A DNA stretch of 6,620 nt from Elusimicrobiota bacterium (lineage in GTDB: Bacteria > Elusimicrobiota > Elusimicrobia > Elusimicrobiales > Elusimicrobiaceae): positions 1 to 6,620 of the forward strand of contig JAEWSL010000035.1 of the NCBI GenBank assembly GCA_023398295.1, read 5' to 3'. Below the pieces are notes generated by a model. The model saw only the letters and a program-made list of their open reading frames with translations, did not search any database and had not been told where the DNA came from. Positions 1 to 5,350 of this stretch are shown here, piece by piece (the first letter of the stretch is position 1; the number at the start of each line of letters is the position of its first letter). The position numbers and the translations under genes are program-made.

Positions 1-1
1 G

Positions 2-1687
2 CACTACACTTTTAACACTCCCGAAGATAAACTTGTTTTTGACACGGGCCATCAGGCTTATGCACATAAAATACTGACGGGCAGGCTGGACAAATTTAAT
101 ACGCTGCGCCAAAAAGGCGGGCTAAGCGGTTTTCTTAAAATATACGAATCGCCCTACGACACTTTTGGCGCGGGACACGCTTCAACGGCGCTTTCTGCCG
201 CTTTGGGCATGGCAATAGCCAGAGATCAAAAAAAAGAAAATAACAAAGTCGTAGCCATAGTTTCTGACGGATGCATGACCGGCGGCCTTGCCTACGAAGC
301 TTTGCAAAACGCGGGCCAGCTTAAAACGGATTTACTTGTAATTCTAAACGATAACCAGATGTTTATTTCAGAAAGAGTGGGCGCGCTGGGCTCCTTTTTA
401 ACAAAGCTTTTAACCGCAAAATACGTGCAGGCCGCGGGCACGGAGGCGGAAAAGATTTTCGGCAATATTGAATTTGCAAATAACGCGATGAAAATAGCAA
501 AACGCGCAAGGGCAATTTTATTTTCGGGCGCGCTGTTTTCCGAAATGGGCTTTAAGTATTACGGGCCTGTTAACGGCAATAACGTAGGGGAGATGGTAAA
601 CGTCCTAAAACAGGTAAAAGGCGTGCGCGGGCCGGTTATTTTGCACGTCGTGACAAAAAAGGGCAAGGGCTATCCCCCCGCCGAACAAAAGCCTACAAAA
701 TATCACGGCCTTGGCATCTTTGACGCAGATACGGGCGAGACTATAGGCACCTCCGACAAAATAAGTTTTACAAAAGTATTTTCCCAGACAATAGTTAAAC
801 TTGCCGAGGAGGATGAAAAAATTTCCGCCGTTACCGCCGCCATGCCGGAGGGAACGGGCCTAAACGCTTTTAGGGAGAAATTCCCCTCCCGCTATTTTGA
901 CGTCGGCATAGCAGAAGAGCATGCGGCTACCTTCTCCGCCGGGCTTGCAACGCAGGGCATAAAGCCGATAGTGGCCATATATTCCTCTTTTTCGCAGCGC
1001 TGCTACGACCAGATACAGCAGGATATCTGCCTGCAAAACCTGCCTGTAGTGTTTGCTTTGGACAGGGCGGGCCTCGTCGGCGAAGACGGGCCCACGCATC
1101 ACGGCGTTTTTGATTTAAGCCTCTTTAGGAATATCCCCAATATCATAATTGCCGCGCCAGCAGATGAGAACGAACTTCAGCATATGCTTAAGACCGCTTT
1201 TGCGGCAAACTGTCCTTTCATAGTAAGATATCCGCGCGGAAGCGGATTCGGCGTTGAAATGGACAAAGACCTCAAAACGCTGCCTTTGGGTAAGGGGGTT
1301 CGTCTTAAAAAAGGCAAAGACTTAAATATACTTGCCATAGGAAACCGTGTCCACCCAGCGTGTGAAGCCGCGCAAATCCTTAAAGAAAAAGGCTTGGACT
1401 GCGGCGTGGTAAATATGCGCTTTGCAAAACCGCTTGACGGCAGGATGATAAAAGATACGCTGGCGCTCTCTCCCAATTTAATTACCGTTGAAGATAACGC
1501 GCTTACAGGCGGTTTTGGCTCGGCCGTGGCGGAATATATCTGCGACGAGCATTTAGAGGCAAATATGCTCAGACTCGGCATAAAAGACGCTTTTGCGGAA
1601 CACGCCAAACAAAAAGAATTATACGAAGACGCCGGTATCAGCGCGGAAAAAATAGCGCGCTCCGCCGAAAAATTTTTGGGAAAATAA
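2..1687 (+). CDS. dxs: 1-deoxy-D-xylulose-5-phosphate synthase, 5'-truncated by the window edge
   Basis: DXS condenses pyruvate with glyceraldehyde 3-phosphate to give 1-deoxy-D-xylulose 5-phosphate. It is the thiamine-diphosphate-dependent, cytoplasmic entry step of the MEP isoprenoid pathway. The frame is open from base 2, giving 561 residues. By my alignment from memory the first residue matches about E. coli position 64, so roughly 63 N-terminal residues, including the His49 region, lie outside the window. Visible landmarks in order are FDTGHQAY, the ThDP/Mg site SDG at 263-271 with the paired LNDNQ about 25 residues later, the IAEEH catalytic-glutamate motif of the pyrimidine-binding domain, DRAGLVGEDGPTHHG, VRYPRGSG, and a transketolase C-terminal domain. 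The first Gly of the usual GDG is Ser, while the metal-binding Asp and Asn are kept. Total length fits the 620-residue family. An internal ATG at 203 is not the start. The LOG-family gene follows after 47 bp with no terminator between them, so they probably form an operon. Confidence 0.97.
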   Translation, partial: HYTFNTPEDKLVFDTGHQAYAHKILTGRLDKFNTLRQKGGLSGFLKIYESPYDTFGAGHASTALSAALGMAIARDQKKENNKVVAIVSDGCMTGGLAYEALQNAGQLKTDLLVILNDNQMFISERVGALGSFLTKLLTAKYVQAAGTEAEKIFGNIEFANNAMKIAKRARAILFSGALFSEMGFKYYGPVNGNNVGEMVNVLKQVKGVRGPVILHVVTKKGKGYPPAEQKPTKYHGLGIFDADTGETIGTSDKISFTKVFSQTIVKLAEEDEKISAVTAAMPEGTGLNAFREKFPSRYFDVGIAEEHAATFSAGLATQGIKPIVAIYSSFSQRCYDQIQQDICLQNLPVVFALDRAGLVGEDGPTHHGVFDLSLFRNIPNIIIAAPADENELQHMLKTAFAANCPFIVRYPRGSGFGVEMDKDLKTLPLGKGVRLKKGKDLNILAIGNRVHPACEAAQILKEKGLDCGVVNMRFAKPLDGRMIKDTLALSPNLITVEDNALTGGFGSAVAEYICDEHLEANMLRLGIKDAFAEHAKQKELYEDAGISAEKIARSAEKFLGK

Positions 1688-1734
1688 ACCGTTTGCAACT
1701 CGCGGCAATATGTGGAGGTTAACTTAAAAGTTCT

Positions 1735-2535
1735 ATGGTAAAAAATAAATACACGCATAACTCCTACAAAAGAGCTTATGAAGATATAAAGTTTTTGAAC
1801 AGCGATCCGGCCCGCCCCGCGCGCCTGCAGCTGGAACTGCTTAAACCAGAAGTGATTTTGCAGCAGGAGCATATAGAACGCGGCATAGTCTGCTTCGGAA
1901 GCGCGCGCGTAAGAGAAAAAGAAGTTATCGCCAAGGAAATAATCACGCTTGAAAAAAAATTAAAAAATAATCCCTCGGATAAGAAATTATCCGCAGAACT
2001 TAAAGAGGCGCTCGGTCTGCAAAAACTCGCCAAATACTATGACATCGCAAGAGAGTTTGGCCGCCTGACGGTGCAAAAAAGTAAAGGCCGGTTTGCCGTA
2101 ATCACAGGCGGCGGCCCGGGCATTATGGAAGCCGCCAACAGAGGCGCCTTTGAAGCGGGAGGAAAAAGCATCGGCTTTAATATCACCCTGCCAAAAGAAC
2201 AGCACCCAAACCCTTATATTACAAAAGGACTGGCGTTTTTGTTCCATTATTTTGCGATAAGGAAAATGCATCTTGTAATGCGCTCAAACGCGGTGGTGGC
2301 CTTCCCCGGCGGCTACGGCACTTTTGATGAAATGTTTGAAATACTTACCCTGGTGCAGACGGGCAAAAATTCCCCCATACCTATAATACTCGTGGGAAAA
2401 AAGTTTTGGAACGAGGTTTTTAATATCAACAAACTCCTAGACTACGGCGTTATATCCCATTCCGATACCTTCCATATAGTTGACAGCGCGCGGGAAGCCT
2501 GGGATATAATAGCAAAAGAATATAATATAAAGTAA
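1735..2535 (+). CDS. LOG-family (TIGR00730) nucleotide-binding protein, probable nucleoside 5'-monophosphate phosphoribohydrolase
   Basis: The family hydrolyses N6-modified AMP such as isopentenyl-AMP to free base plus ribose 5-phosphate, or acts on related nucleotides. Older databases mislabel it lysine decarboxylase. This 266-residue protein has the first Rossmann strand with FGSAR (about residues 54-58), GGGPGIMEAANRGA (about 124-137), the RKMH segment, and the hallmark PGGYGTFDE, whose Gly and Glu residues build the active site. Between FGSAR and the YYDIAREFGR helix lies an insert of about 40 Lys/Glu-rich residues, predicted helical; I believe this occurs in a subset of the larger LOG proteins. 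An in-frame TAA at 1720 makes ATG 1735 the earliest ATG start. A GGAGG at 1714-1718 is 16 nt away, farther than usual, and AAAAG at 1726-1730 is nearer. The true substrate is not shown by sequence. It follows dxs and ends at the hairpin near 2575. Confidence 0.9.
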   Translation: MVKNKYTHNSYKRAYEDIKFLNSDPARPARLQLELLKPEVILQQEHIERGIVCFGSARVREKEVIAKEIITLEKKLKNNPSDKKLSAELKEALGLQKLAKYYDIAREFGRLTVQKSKGRFAVITGGGPGIMEAANRGAFEAGGKSIGFNITLPKEQHPNPYITKGLAFLFHYFAIRKMHLVMRSNAVVAFPGGYGTFDEMFEILTLVQTGKNSPIPIILVGKKFWNEVFNINKLLDYGVISHSDTFHIVDSAREAWDIIAKEYNIK

Positions 2536-2553
2536 ATTCTTATCTTATACCGT

Positions 2554-2595
2554 GATAAAAAAACCCTTGCGTCTTAAACGCAAGGGTTTTTTATC
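2554..2595 (+). terminator. Rho-independent terminator of dxs-LOG operon
   Basis: The arm AACCCTTGCGT (2562-2572) pairs with ACGCAAGGGTT (2578-2588) around a 5-nt CTTAA loop. The stem is extended by an A-run on the left and T6 (2587-2592) plus ATC on the right. It lies 20 bp after the LOG stop codon. The A-run/T-run symmetry means it could also stop read-through on the minus strand. Confidence 0.92.
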
Positions 2596-2640
2596 GGAGA
2601 ACACAAGCCGCTCTATAAGCTAAATACAAATTTTGGGGAC

Positions 2641-2682
2641 AAAAAAGCGGCTTTCAGGAAAGCACCTTGTGGCCGCTTTTTA
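2641..2682 (-). terminator. Rho-independent terminator of the small lysine-rich gene
   Basis: Arms AAAAAGCGGC (2642-2651) and GCCGCTTTTT (2672-2681) are perfectly complementary and enclose a 20-nt loop that can form a second short stem (GCTTTC with GAAAGC). Read on the minus strand, the stem ends in T6. It sits 11 bp past the stop codon of the 2693-2815 gene, which supports that short frame being a real transcription unit. Confidence 0.8.
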
Positions 2683-2692
2683 CTTCAAATGC

Positions 2693-2815
2693 TTATTTCT
2701 TTTTAGCAACTTTTTTGGCAACCTTTTTTGCAGGTTTCTTTGCGACCTTTTTCGCAACCTTTTTGACAGCCTTTTTAGCACAAGGCTTCTTTGCAACTTT
2801 TTTCTTTGCAGGCAT
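2693..2815 (-). CDS. Tiny lysine-rich histone-H1-like protein (40 aa)
   Basis: The minus-strand frame starts MPAKKKVAKKPCAKKAVKK and continues as repeats of KKVA and KKPA, ending KKK. It contains only Met, Pro, Ala, Lys, Val and a single Cys at about residue 12. Such composition matches the C-terminal tails of histone H1 and bacterial H1-like proteins (Hc1/Hc2, AlgP type), which bind DNA non-specifically through charge. A nucleoid-associated or nucleic-acid-binding role is inferred, with no folded domain. Support for a real gene comes from a Shine-Dalgarno GGAGA (2823-2827 read on the minus strand) 7 nt before ATG, a TTGCAT-17-TATTAT promoter upstream, and a hairpin terminator directly downstream. 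The reverse-strand open frame over the same bases (2633-2845) is only its Phe/Leu-rich shadow. Could alternatively be a basic peptide with another polyanion partner. Confidence 0.8.
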   Translation of the reverse strand: MPAKKKVAKKPCAKKAVKKVAKKVAKKPAKKVAKKVAKKK

Positions 2816-2827
2816 TTTAAGTTCTCC

Positions 2828-2862
2828 TATATCTTAAGGATATAACTTCAAGTTACTTCAAG
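2828..2862 (-). repeat. Palindrome and direct repeat in the leader of the lysine-rich gene
   Basis: TATATC (2828-2833) and GATATA (2839-2844) form an inverted repeat with a 5-nt centre, just upstream of the Shine-Dalgarno. Next to it, AACTT-C-AAGTT (2844-2854) is a second palindrome. Its core ACTTCAAG (2845-2852) is repeated directly at 2855-2862, 10 bp apart, which is one helical turn. Sited at the predicted transcription start, this could be an operator or an RNA structure controlling translation. The role is inferred. Confidence 0.4.
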
Positions 2863-2865
2863 GAA

Positions 2866-2894
2866 ATAATACTACAAATATATAAAAAATGCAA
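2866..2894 (-). promoter_or_regulatory. Sigma-70-type promoter of the small lysine-rich gene
   Basis: Read on the minus strand, a -35 TTGCAT (2889-2894) and a -10 TATTAT (2866-2871) are separated by exactly 17 nt. The predicted start near 2859 gives a leader of about 45 nt, long enough to carry the visible Shine-Dalgarno sequence. The A/T-rich surroundings make chance matches easier, but position, spacing and the gene downstream agree. Confidence 0.65.
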
Positions 2895-3113
2895 GAGTTT
2901 TATAATAAATTTTTAATAAAAATTTTGCGCCTCCGTTGGTAAAATTTTGTTTTCAGGCAAAATAAAATAAATTCTACGACGATAAAATTTATTTTTATAA
3001 AATTTGCAAAATATTTTTTTTGAAAAAATTATTTGAAAAAATAAGTAAAAAAATATTGACAAAAAAAATTGCGCGCAAAAAAATAAAATATTTTGTTTGA
3101 AAAATTTATTATT

Positions 3114-3278
3114 TTTTTTGCGTAAAAATTTTTGCGCGGTATTTTTTTTGCTTCTTTTTCACGCAAAAAAAAACGCAGGTTGTTTTTTATTGTTCTTTTG
3201 TTTTTTTTTGCAAAAAAAAAACAAAAGAACGCGCGCAAACAATCGCATAAAACGCACGCAAAATTTTTACGCAAAAAA
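3114..3278. repeat. Nested inverted repeats
   Basis: The outer arms are 3114-3136 (T6, GCGTAAAAATTTTT, GCG) and 3257-3278, its reverse complement except for one missing T. Inside lies a nearly perfect 39-bp palindrome, 3192-3230: arm GTTCTTTTG plus T9 and G, mirrored by C, A10 and CAAAAGAAC, with only a 9-versus-10 run-length difference. There is no unpaired loop of note at the centre, so the DNA could extrude a cruciform or an RNA could form a long hairpin. Function unknown. Confidence 0.75.
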
Positions 3279-3317
3279 GCGGCGCGCTTAAAAATAAATT
3301 TTATAAACGCGCCGCTT
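3271..3317 (-). terminator. Rho-independent terminator downstream of the CBM48-like gene
   Basis: AAGCGGCGCG (3277-3286) and CGCGCCGCTT (3308-3317) are a perfect 10-bp inverted repeat around a 21-nt A/T loop. On the minus strand the stem is followed by T residues (complement of A 3273-3278). It lies about 115 nt past the stop of the minus-strand gene at 3432. The GC-rich stem stands out against its AT-rich setting. Confidence 0.7.
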
Positions 3318-3339
3318 CAAACAAAATATTTTTTACCTT

Positions 3340-3364
3340 AAAACGGCTTAAGAGCTGTTTTTTT
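3340..3364 (+). terminator. Possible weak terminator hairpin, plus orientation
   Basis: AAAACGGCT (3340-3348) pairs with AGCTGTTTT (3353-3361) through a TAAG loop with one G-T wobble, followed by T7 on the plus strand. On the minus strand the same hairpin has only T4, so it could serve weakly as a first terminator for the gene ending at 3432. No plus-strand gene precedes it directly. Confidence 0.4.
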
Positions 3365-3431
3365 ACGGCATATTTTTGCCGCATATTCTTAAATCAGCCC
3401 GGGGTTCGCCGTTTATTTCACGCCTTGCCTC

Positions 3432-4094
3432 TTATTTTACTATAAGGACGGATTTGCCGTCTTCCTGTTTTGCGTTCGGATCGGGGACTTCCCTGCCGTC
3501 TACCACATACATATATCTGTATTCGCCTTCGCCTATGGTCAGGGTGGCGCTCCAAACGCCGTCTTTCTTTTTCAGCGGGACATGTTTGCGCATTGTAAAT
3601 CCTCCCACTATGGCAACTTTCCCGCCTATGCCGTAATACTTAAAGGTAACTTTGCGCCATTTGCCGCTGCCGCTTATAAAAACGCTTTGCTTTTTGGACG
3701 TTTCCTTCTGCTTAACTTCTTTTTTCGCGGGAGAGGCAGAAGGCTCTTGCGCTTTTTTATCGTCCTCTTTGGCGGGTTTAGCCTCTTCTTTTTTTACCTC
3801 GGCTTCGGCTTTTTGCGGCTCGGACGCAGGCTTGACTGCTTCTGCCGAAGGCAGAGGCTGGGCGGGCTGTATATCTTCCACCAAGACTTCCTGCATAAAT
3901 TCCTCTGCGGGTTTCACCGCAGACGGAGTGAAAAACGCTTTATAAATAAAGAAGCCAAAGACGCCCAAAGCGATAATATCTATTATAATAAGGAAAAGCC
4001 ACATCTCTTTTGAGCTCTTTTGGGAGTTTTGGTTATCTTCTAAAATATCCTGCGACAAATCTTCCGCTTCAGGTTTCTGATTTTTTTGTGTCAT
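3432..4094 (-). CDS. Membrane-anchored protein with C-terminal CBM48/AMPK-beta-like (isoamylase N-terminal-like) domain
   Basis: The protein has 220 residues. Residues 1-30 are hydrophilic and cytoplasmic. Residues 31-53 form one hydrophobic segment, best read as an uncleaved signal anchor. Residues 54-135 are a Lys/Glu/Pro/Ala-rich disordered linker. Residues about 147-220 form a beta-sandwich of the E-set type: KVAIVGGF, then KKKDGVWSATL, then GEGEYRYMYVVDG, then PDPNA, then SVLIVK. This order matches glycogen-binding domains of AMPK beta and branching-enzyme families. In AMPK beta the sugar is gripped by two Trp and a Lys; here those positions appear to be Arg169 (in GGFTMR), Glu202 (in VDGRE) and Met195 (in YRYMY). 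Carbohydrate binding is therefore doubtful, and a protein-interaction or structural role outside the inner membrane is plausible. ATG 4094 has GAGGG 3 nt upstream. The gene begins 21 bp after a tRNA-Gly gene on the same strand. Confidence 0.85.
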   Translation of the reverse strand: MTQKNQKPEAEDLSQDILEDNQNSQKSSKEMWLFLIIIDIIALGVFGFFIYKAFFTPSAVKPAEEFMQEVLVEDIQPAQPLPSAEAVKPASEPQKAEAEVKKEEAKPAKEDDKKAQEPSASPAKKEVKQKETSKKQSVFISGSGKWRKVTFKYYGIGGKVAIVGGFTMRKHVPLKKKDGVWSATLTIGEGEYRYMYVVDGREVPDPNAKQEDGKSVLIVK

Positions 4095-4115
4095 AAGCCC
4101 TCTTAAAGTCTGATA

Positions 4116-4186
4116 AGCGGGCGAAGGGAATCGAACCCTCGTCTAAAGCTTGGGAAGCTTCCATTCTACCATTGAACCACGCCCGC
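4116..4186 (-). tRNA. tRNA-Gly (anticodon CCC)
   Basis: The 71-nt minus-strand sequence folds as a cloverleaf. The acceptor GCGGGCG pairs with CGCCCGC, discriminator T. The D arm contains GGTTCAATGGTAGAA. The anticodon stem GAAGC pairs with GCTTT around the loop TTCCCAA, giving anticodon CCC, which reads GGG codons. The T arm is GAGGGTTCGATTCCCTT. The 3' CCA is not encoded (TTATC follows), so a CCA-adding enzyme is needed. The sequence closely resembles the E. coli CCC isoacceptor from memory. Its promoter is at 4209-4237, and the CBM48-like gene starts 21 bp downstream. Confidence 0.96.
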
Positions 4187-4208
4187 ATCGTATGTCTTTT
4201 ATATATCA

Positions 4209-4237
4209 ATTCTACTAAAAAGGCTTGATTTTTACAA
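4209..4237 (-). promoter_or_regulatory. Promoter of tRNA-Gly (and probably the CBM48-like gene)
   Basis: On the minus strand, TTGTAA (4232-4237) and TAGAAT (4209-4214) are 17 nt apart. The predicted start near 4202 gives a 5' leader of about 15 nt for RNase P removal. No separate promoter fits in the 21 bp between the tRNA and the next gene, so this one probably serves both. Confidence 0.6.
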
Positions 4238-4258
4238 ATTTACCCGCCATAATATACT
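4225..4258 (+). promoter_or_regulatory. Promoter of the ftcD-like gene, overlapping the divergent tRNA promoter
   Basis: Two overlapping solutions exist: TTGATT (4225-4230)-17-CATAAT (4248-4253), start near 4260; and TTTACA (4231-4236)-16-TATACT (4253-4258), start near 4265. Either leaves only about 5-10 nt before ATG 4270, with no Shine-Dalgarno in it. The -35 elements share bases with the -35 of the minus-strand tRNA promoter, so polymerase could probably not occupy both at once. Confidence 0.55.
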
Positions 4259-4269
4259 AGAATATCCAT

Positions 4270-5271
4270 ATGGGAATTATTGAATGCGTGCCCAATATTT
4301 CCGAGGGACGCAACCAAAAAATAATAAAAGAAATAACGCACGCCGTCGCAAAAACGCGCGGCGTGAAGCTTCTTGGCGTTGACAGCGGCTTAGACGTAAA
4401 CCGCACGGTCATAACCTTCGTCGGGGACGCTGGGCCTGTGCAGGAGGCCGCTTTTAACTGCATTAAAAAGGCCTGCGAGCTTATTGATATGTCCAAACAC
4501 AGCGGCAAGCATATCAGGCAGGGCTGCGTTGACGTATGCCCGTTTGTCCCCGCACACAAAAGCACAATGCGAAACTGTATAGAGGCGGCGCGCGCCGTAG
4601 GCGCAAGAGTCGGCGCGGAAATTGGCGCGCCCGTTTATCTTTACGGTCAGGCCGCGGAGGAAATTTCCCGCCAAAATCTATCTTTTCTGCGCAGCGGGCA
4701 GTATGAACATCTGGCCATAAAAATGCAAAACCTGCCGCCCGATTACGGCGCGCAGACTTTTGACGCGCTGGTCAAAAAAACCGGCGCAATATGCATAGGC
4801 GCGCGCGATTTTTTAATAGCTTTCAATATTAACGTTGACACCAAAGATTTGGACGCCGTAAAAAAACTTGCCGCAATTTTACGCGAAAGCGGCCCGCAAA
4901 GACGCGGCGGCGGCATCTTAAAAGCGGTAAAAGCCGTCGGCTGGTATATAGAGGAATACGGCAAATGCCAAATTTCAATGAATATAGAAGACTATAAAAA
5001 AAGTCCGCTTTACTTCGTCTATGAAACGGCAAAAACGGAAGCCAAAAAACTTAGTTTGAAAATAACCGGCTGCGAAATAATAGGCCTTGTGCCAAAAGAC
5101 GCTATGCTTGAAACGGCAAAATTCTACCTCAATAGACAGGGCCGCATAACGCTGGGCATGGCGATGAAAGACATTATGCAAATTGTTACGGATAATCTTA
5201 ACTTAAACGACGTATCGCCTTTTGACTATAAAGAAAAAGTTTTAGAAATAAAAATGAAAGAAACTTTATAA
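4270..5271 (+). CDS. ftcD: Glutamate formimidoyltransferase (stand-alone FtcD formiminotransferase domains)
   Basis: The enzyme moves the formimino group between N-formimidoyl-L-glutamate and tetrahydrofolate. This is the last part of one histidine-degradation route, feeding one-carbon units to folate; some stand-alone bacterial homologues instead use 5-formyl-THF and glutamate. The 333-residue protein starts with ECVPNISEGRN and has NRTVITFVG, then LIDMSKHSGKHIRQG with His81 aligning to catalytic His82 of human FTCD, then DVCPFVP, PVYLYG, GARDFLIAFNIN in the second subdomain, and KAVKAVGWY. Cyclodeaminase, the second half of the roughly 540-residue bifunctional enzyme, is absent. The usual EHPRMG after the active-site Gly is KHIRQG, a mild deviation. 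No other histidine-utilisation gene is adjacent, so the pathway in this organism is uncertain. ATG 4270 lacks a Shine-Dalgarno and lies within about 10 nt of the predicted transcription start. Confidence 0.9.
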   Translation: MGIIECVPNISEGRNQKIIKEITHAVAKTRGVKLLGVDSGLDVNRTVITFVGDAGPVQEAAFNCIKKACELIDMSKHSGKHIRQGCVDVCPFVPAHKSTMRNCIEAARAVGARVGAEIGAPVYLYGQAAEEISRQNLSFLRSGQYEHLAIKMQNLPPDYGAQTFDALVKKTGAICIGARDFLIAFNINVDTKDLDAVKKLAAILRESGPQRRGGGILKAVKAVGWYIEEYGKCQISMNIEDYKKSPLYFVYETAKTEAKKLSLKITGCEIIGLVPKDAMLETAKFYLNRQGRITLGMAMKDIMQIVTDNLNLNDVSPFDYKEKVLEIKMKETL

Positions 5272-5315
5272 AAGCCGTTTGCGCGCGGTAAAGCAAATCC
5301 CGCTGACGAAACTTA

Positions 5316-5344
5316 TTGACAAGCCGCCCCAATATGGCTAAAAT
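5316..5344 (+). promoter_or_regulatory. Near-consensus promoter with predicted +1 at the start codon
   Basis: TTGACA (5316-5321), a 17-nt spacer and TAAAAT (5339-5344) match the sigma-70 consensus at 11 of 12 positions. Normal -10 to +1 geometry puts the start at 5351, the A of the ATG of the downstream gene. No Shine-Dalgarno lies in front of that ATG, so the mRNA is probably leaderless. Confidence 0.82.
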
Positions 5345-5350
5345 AATTCT

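Larger units (their letters stand above)
2895..3339. other. Non-coding AT-rich block with A/T tracts and inverted repeats
   Basis: No believable gene is seen on either strand. Hand counting gives 17 G/C in the 120 bases 2941-3060 (14%), against roughly half in the flanking genes. The open frames that cross it are Phe/Lys homopolymer-like artefacts. It is dense in A5-A10 and T5-T9 tracts, which would favour intrinsic curvature. Short TTTTTTGCG/CGCAAAAAA words recur, in one orientation left of about 3140 and the opposite one right of about 3160. It separates the minus-strand CBM48-like gene from the promoter of the minus-strand lysine-rich gene. Confidence 0.75.

Noticed and set aside
1177..1872. 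Minus-strand 231-residue open frame
   Set aside because: It lies opposite dxs and the start of the LOG gene, both with clear family motifs; its Ser/Phe-rich composition is typical of an antisense shadow.
1987..1995. DnaA-box-like TTATCCGCA
   Set aside because: One mismatch from the consensus, single copy and inside the LOG coding sequence, so it is not evidence for an origin. No boxes were seen in the AT-rich block.
2633..2845. Plus-strand 70-residue Phe/Cys/Leu-rich open frame
   Set aside because: It is the antisense of the lysine-rich minus-strand gene, since AAG/AAA codons read backwards give Phe/Leu, and it has no ribosome site.
2895..3339. CRISPR array or insertion sequence in the AT-rich block
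   Set aside because: There are no regularly spaced equal repeats with unique spacers, no transposase, and no target-site duplication that I could see.
3029..3341. Three low-complexity open frames (minus 3029-3274, plus 3097-3291, plus 3132-3341)
   Set aside because: They consist mostly of Phe, Lys and Asn from homopolymer tracts, overlap each other on both strands, and follow the inverted repeats rather than any codon pattern.
3366..3381. CGGCA/TGCCG hairpin downstream of the CBM48-like gene
   Set aside because: A 5-bp stem with a T-rich loop and no T-tract after it in the minus direction; probably chance.
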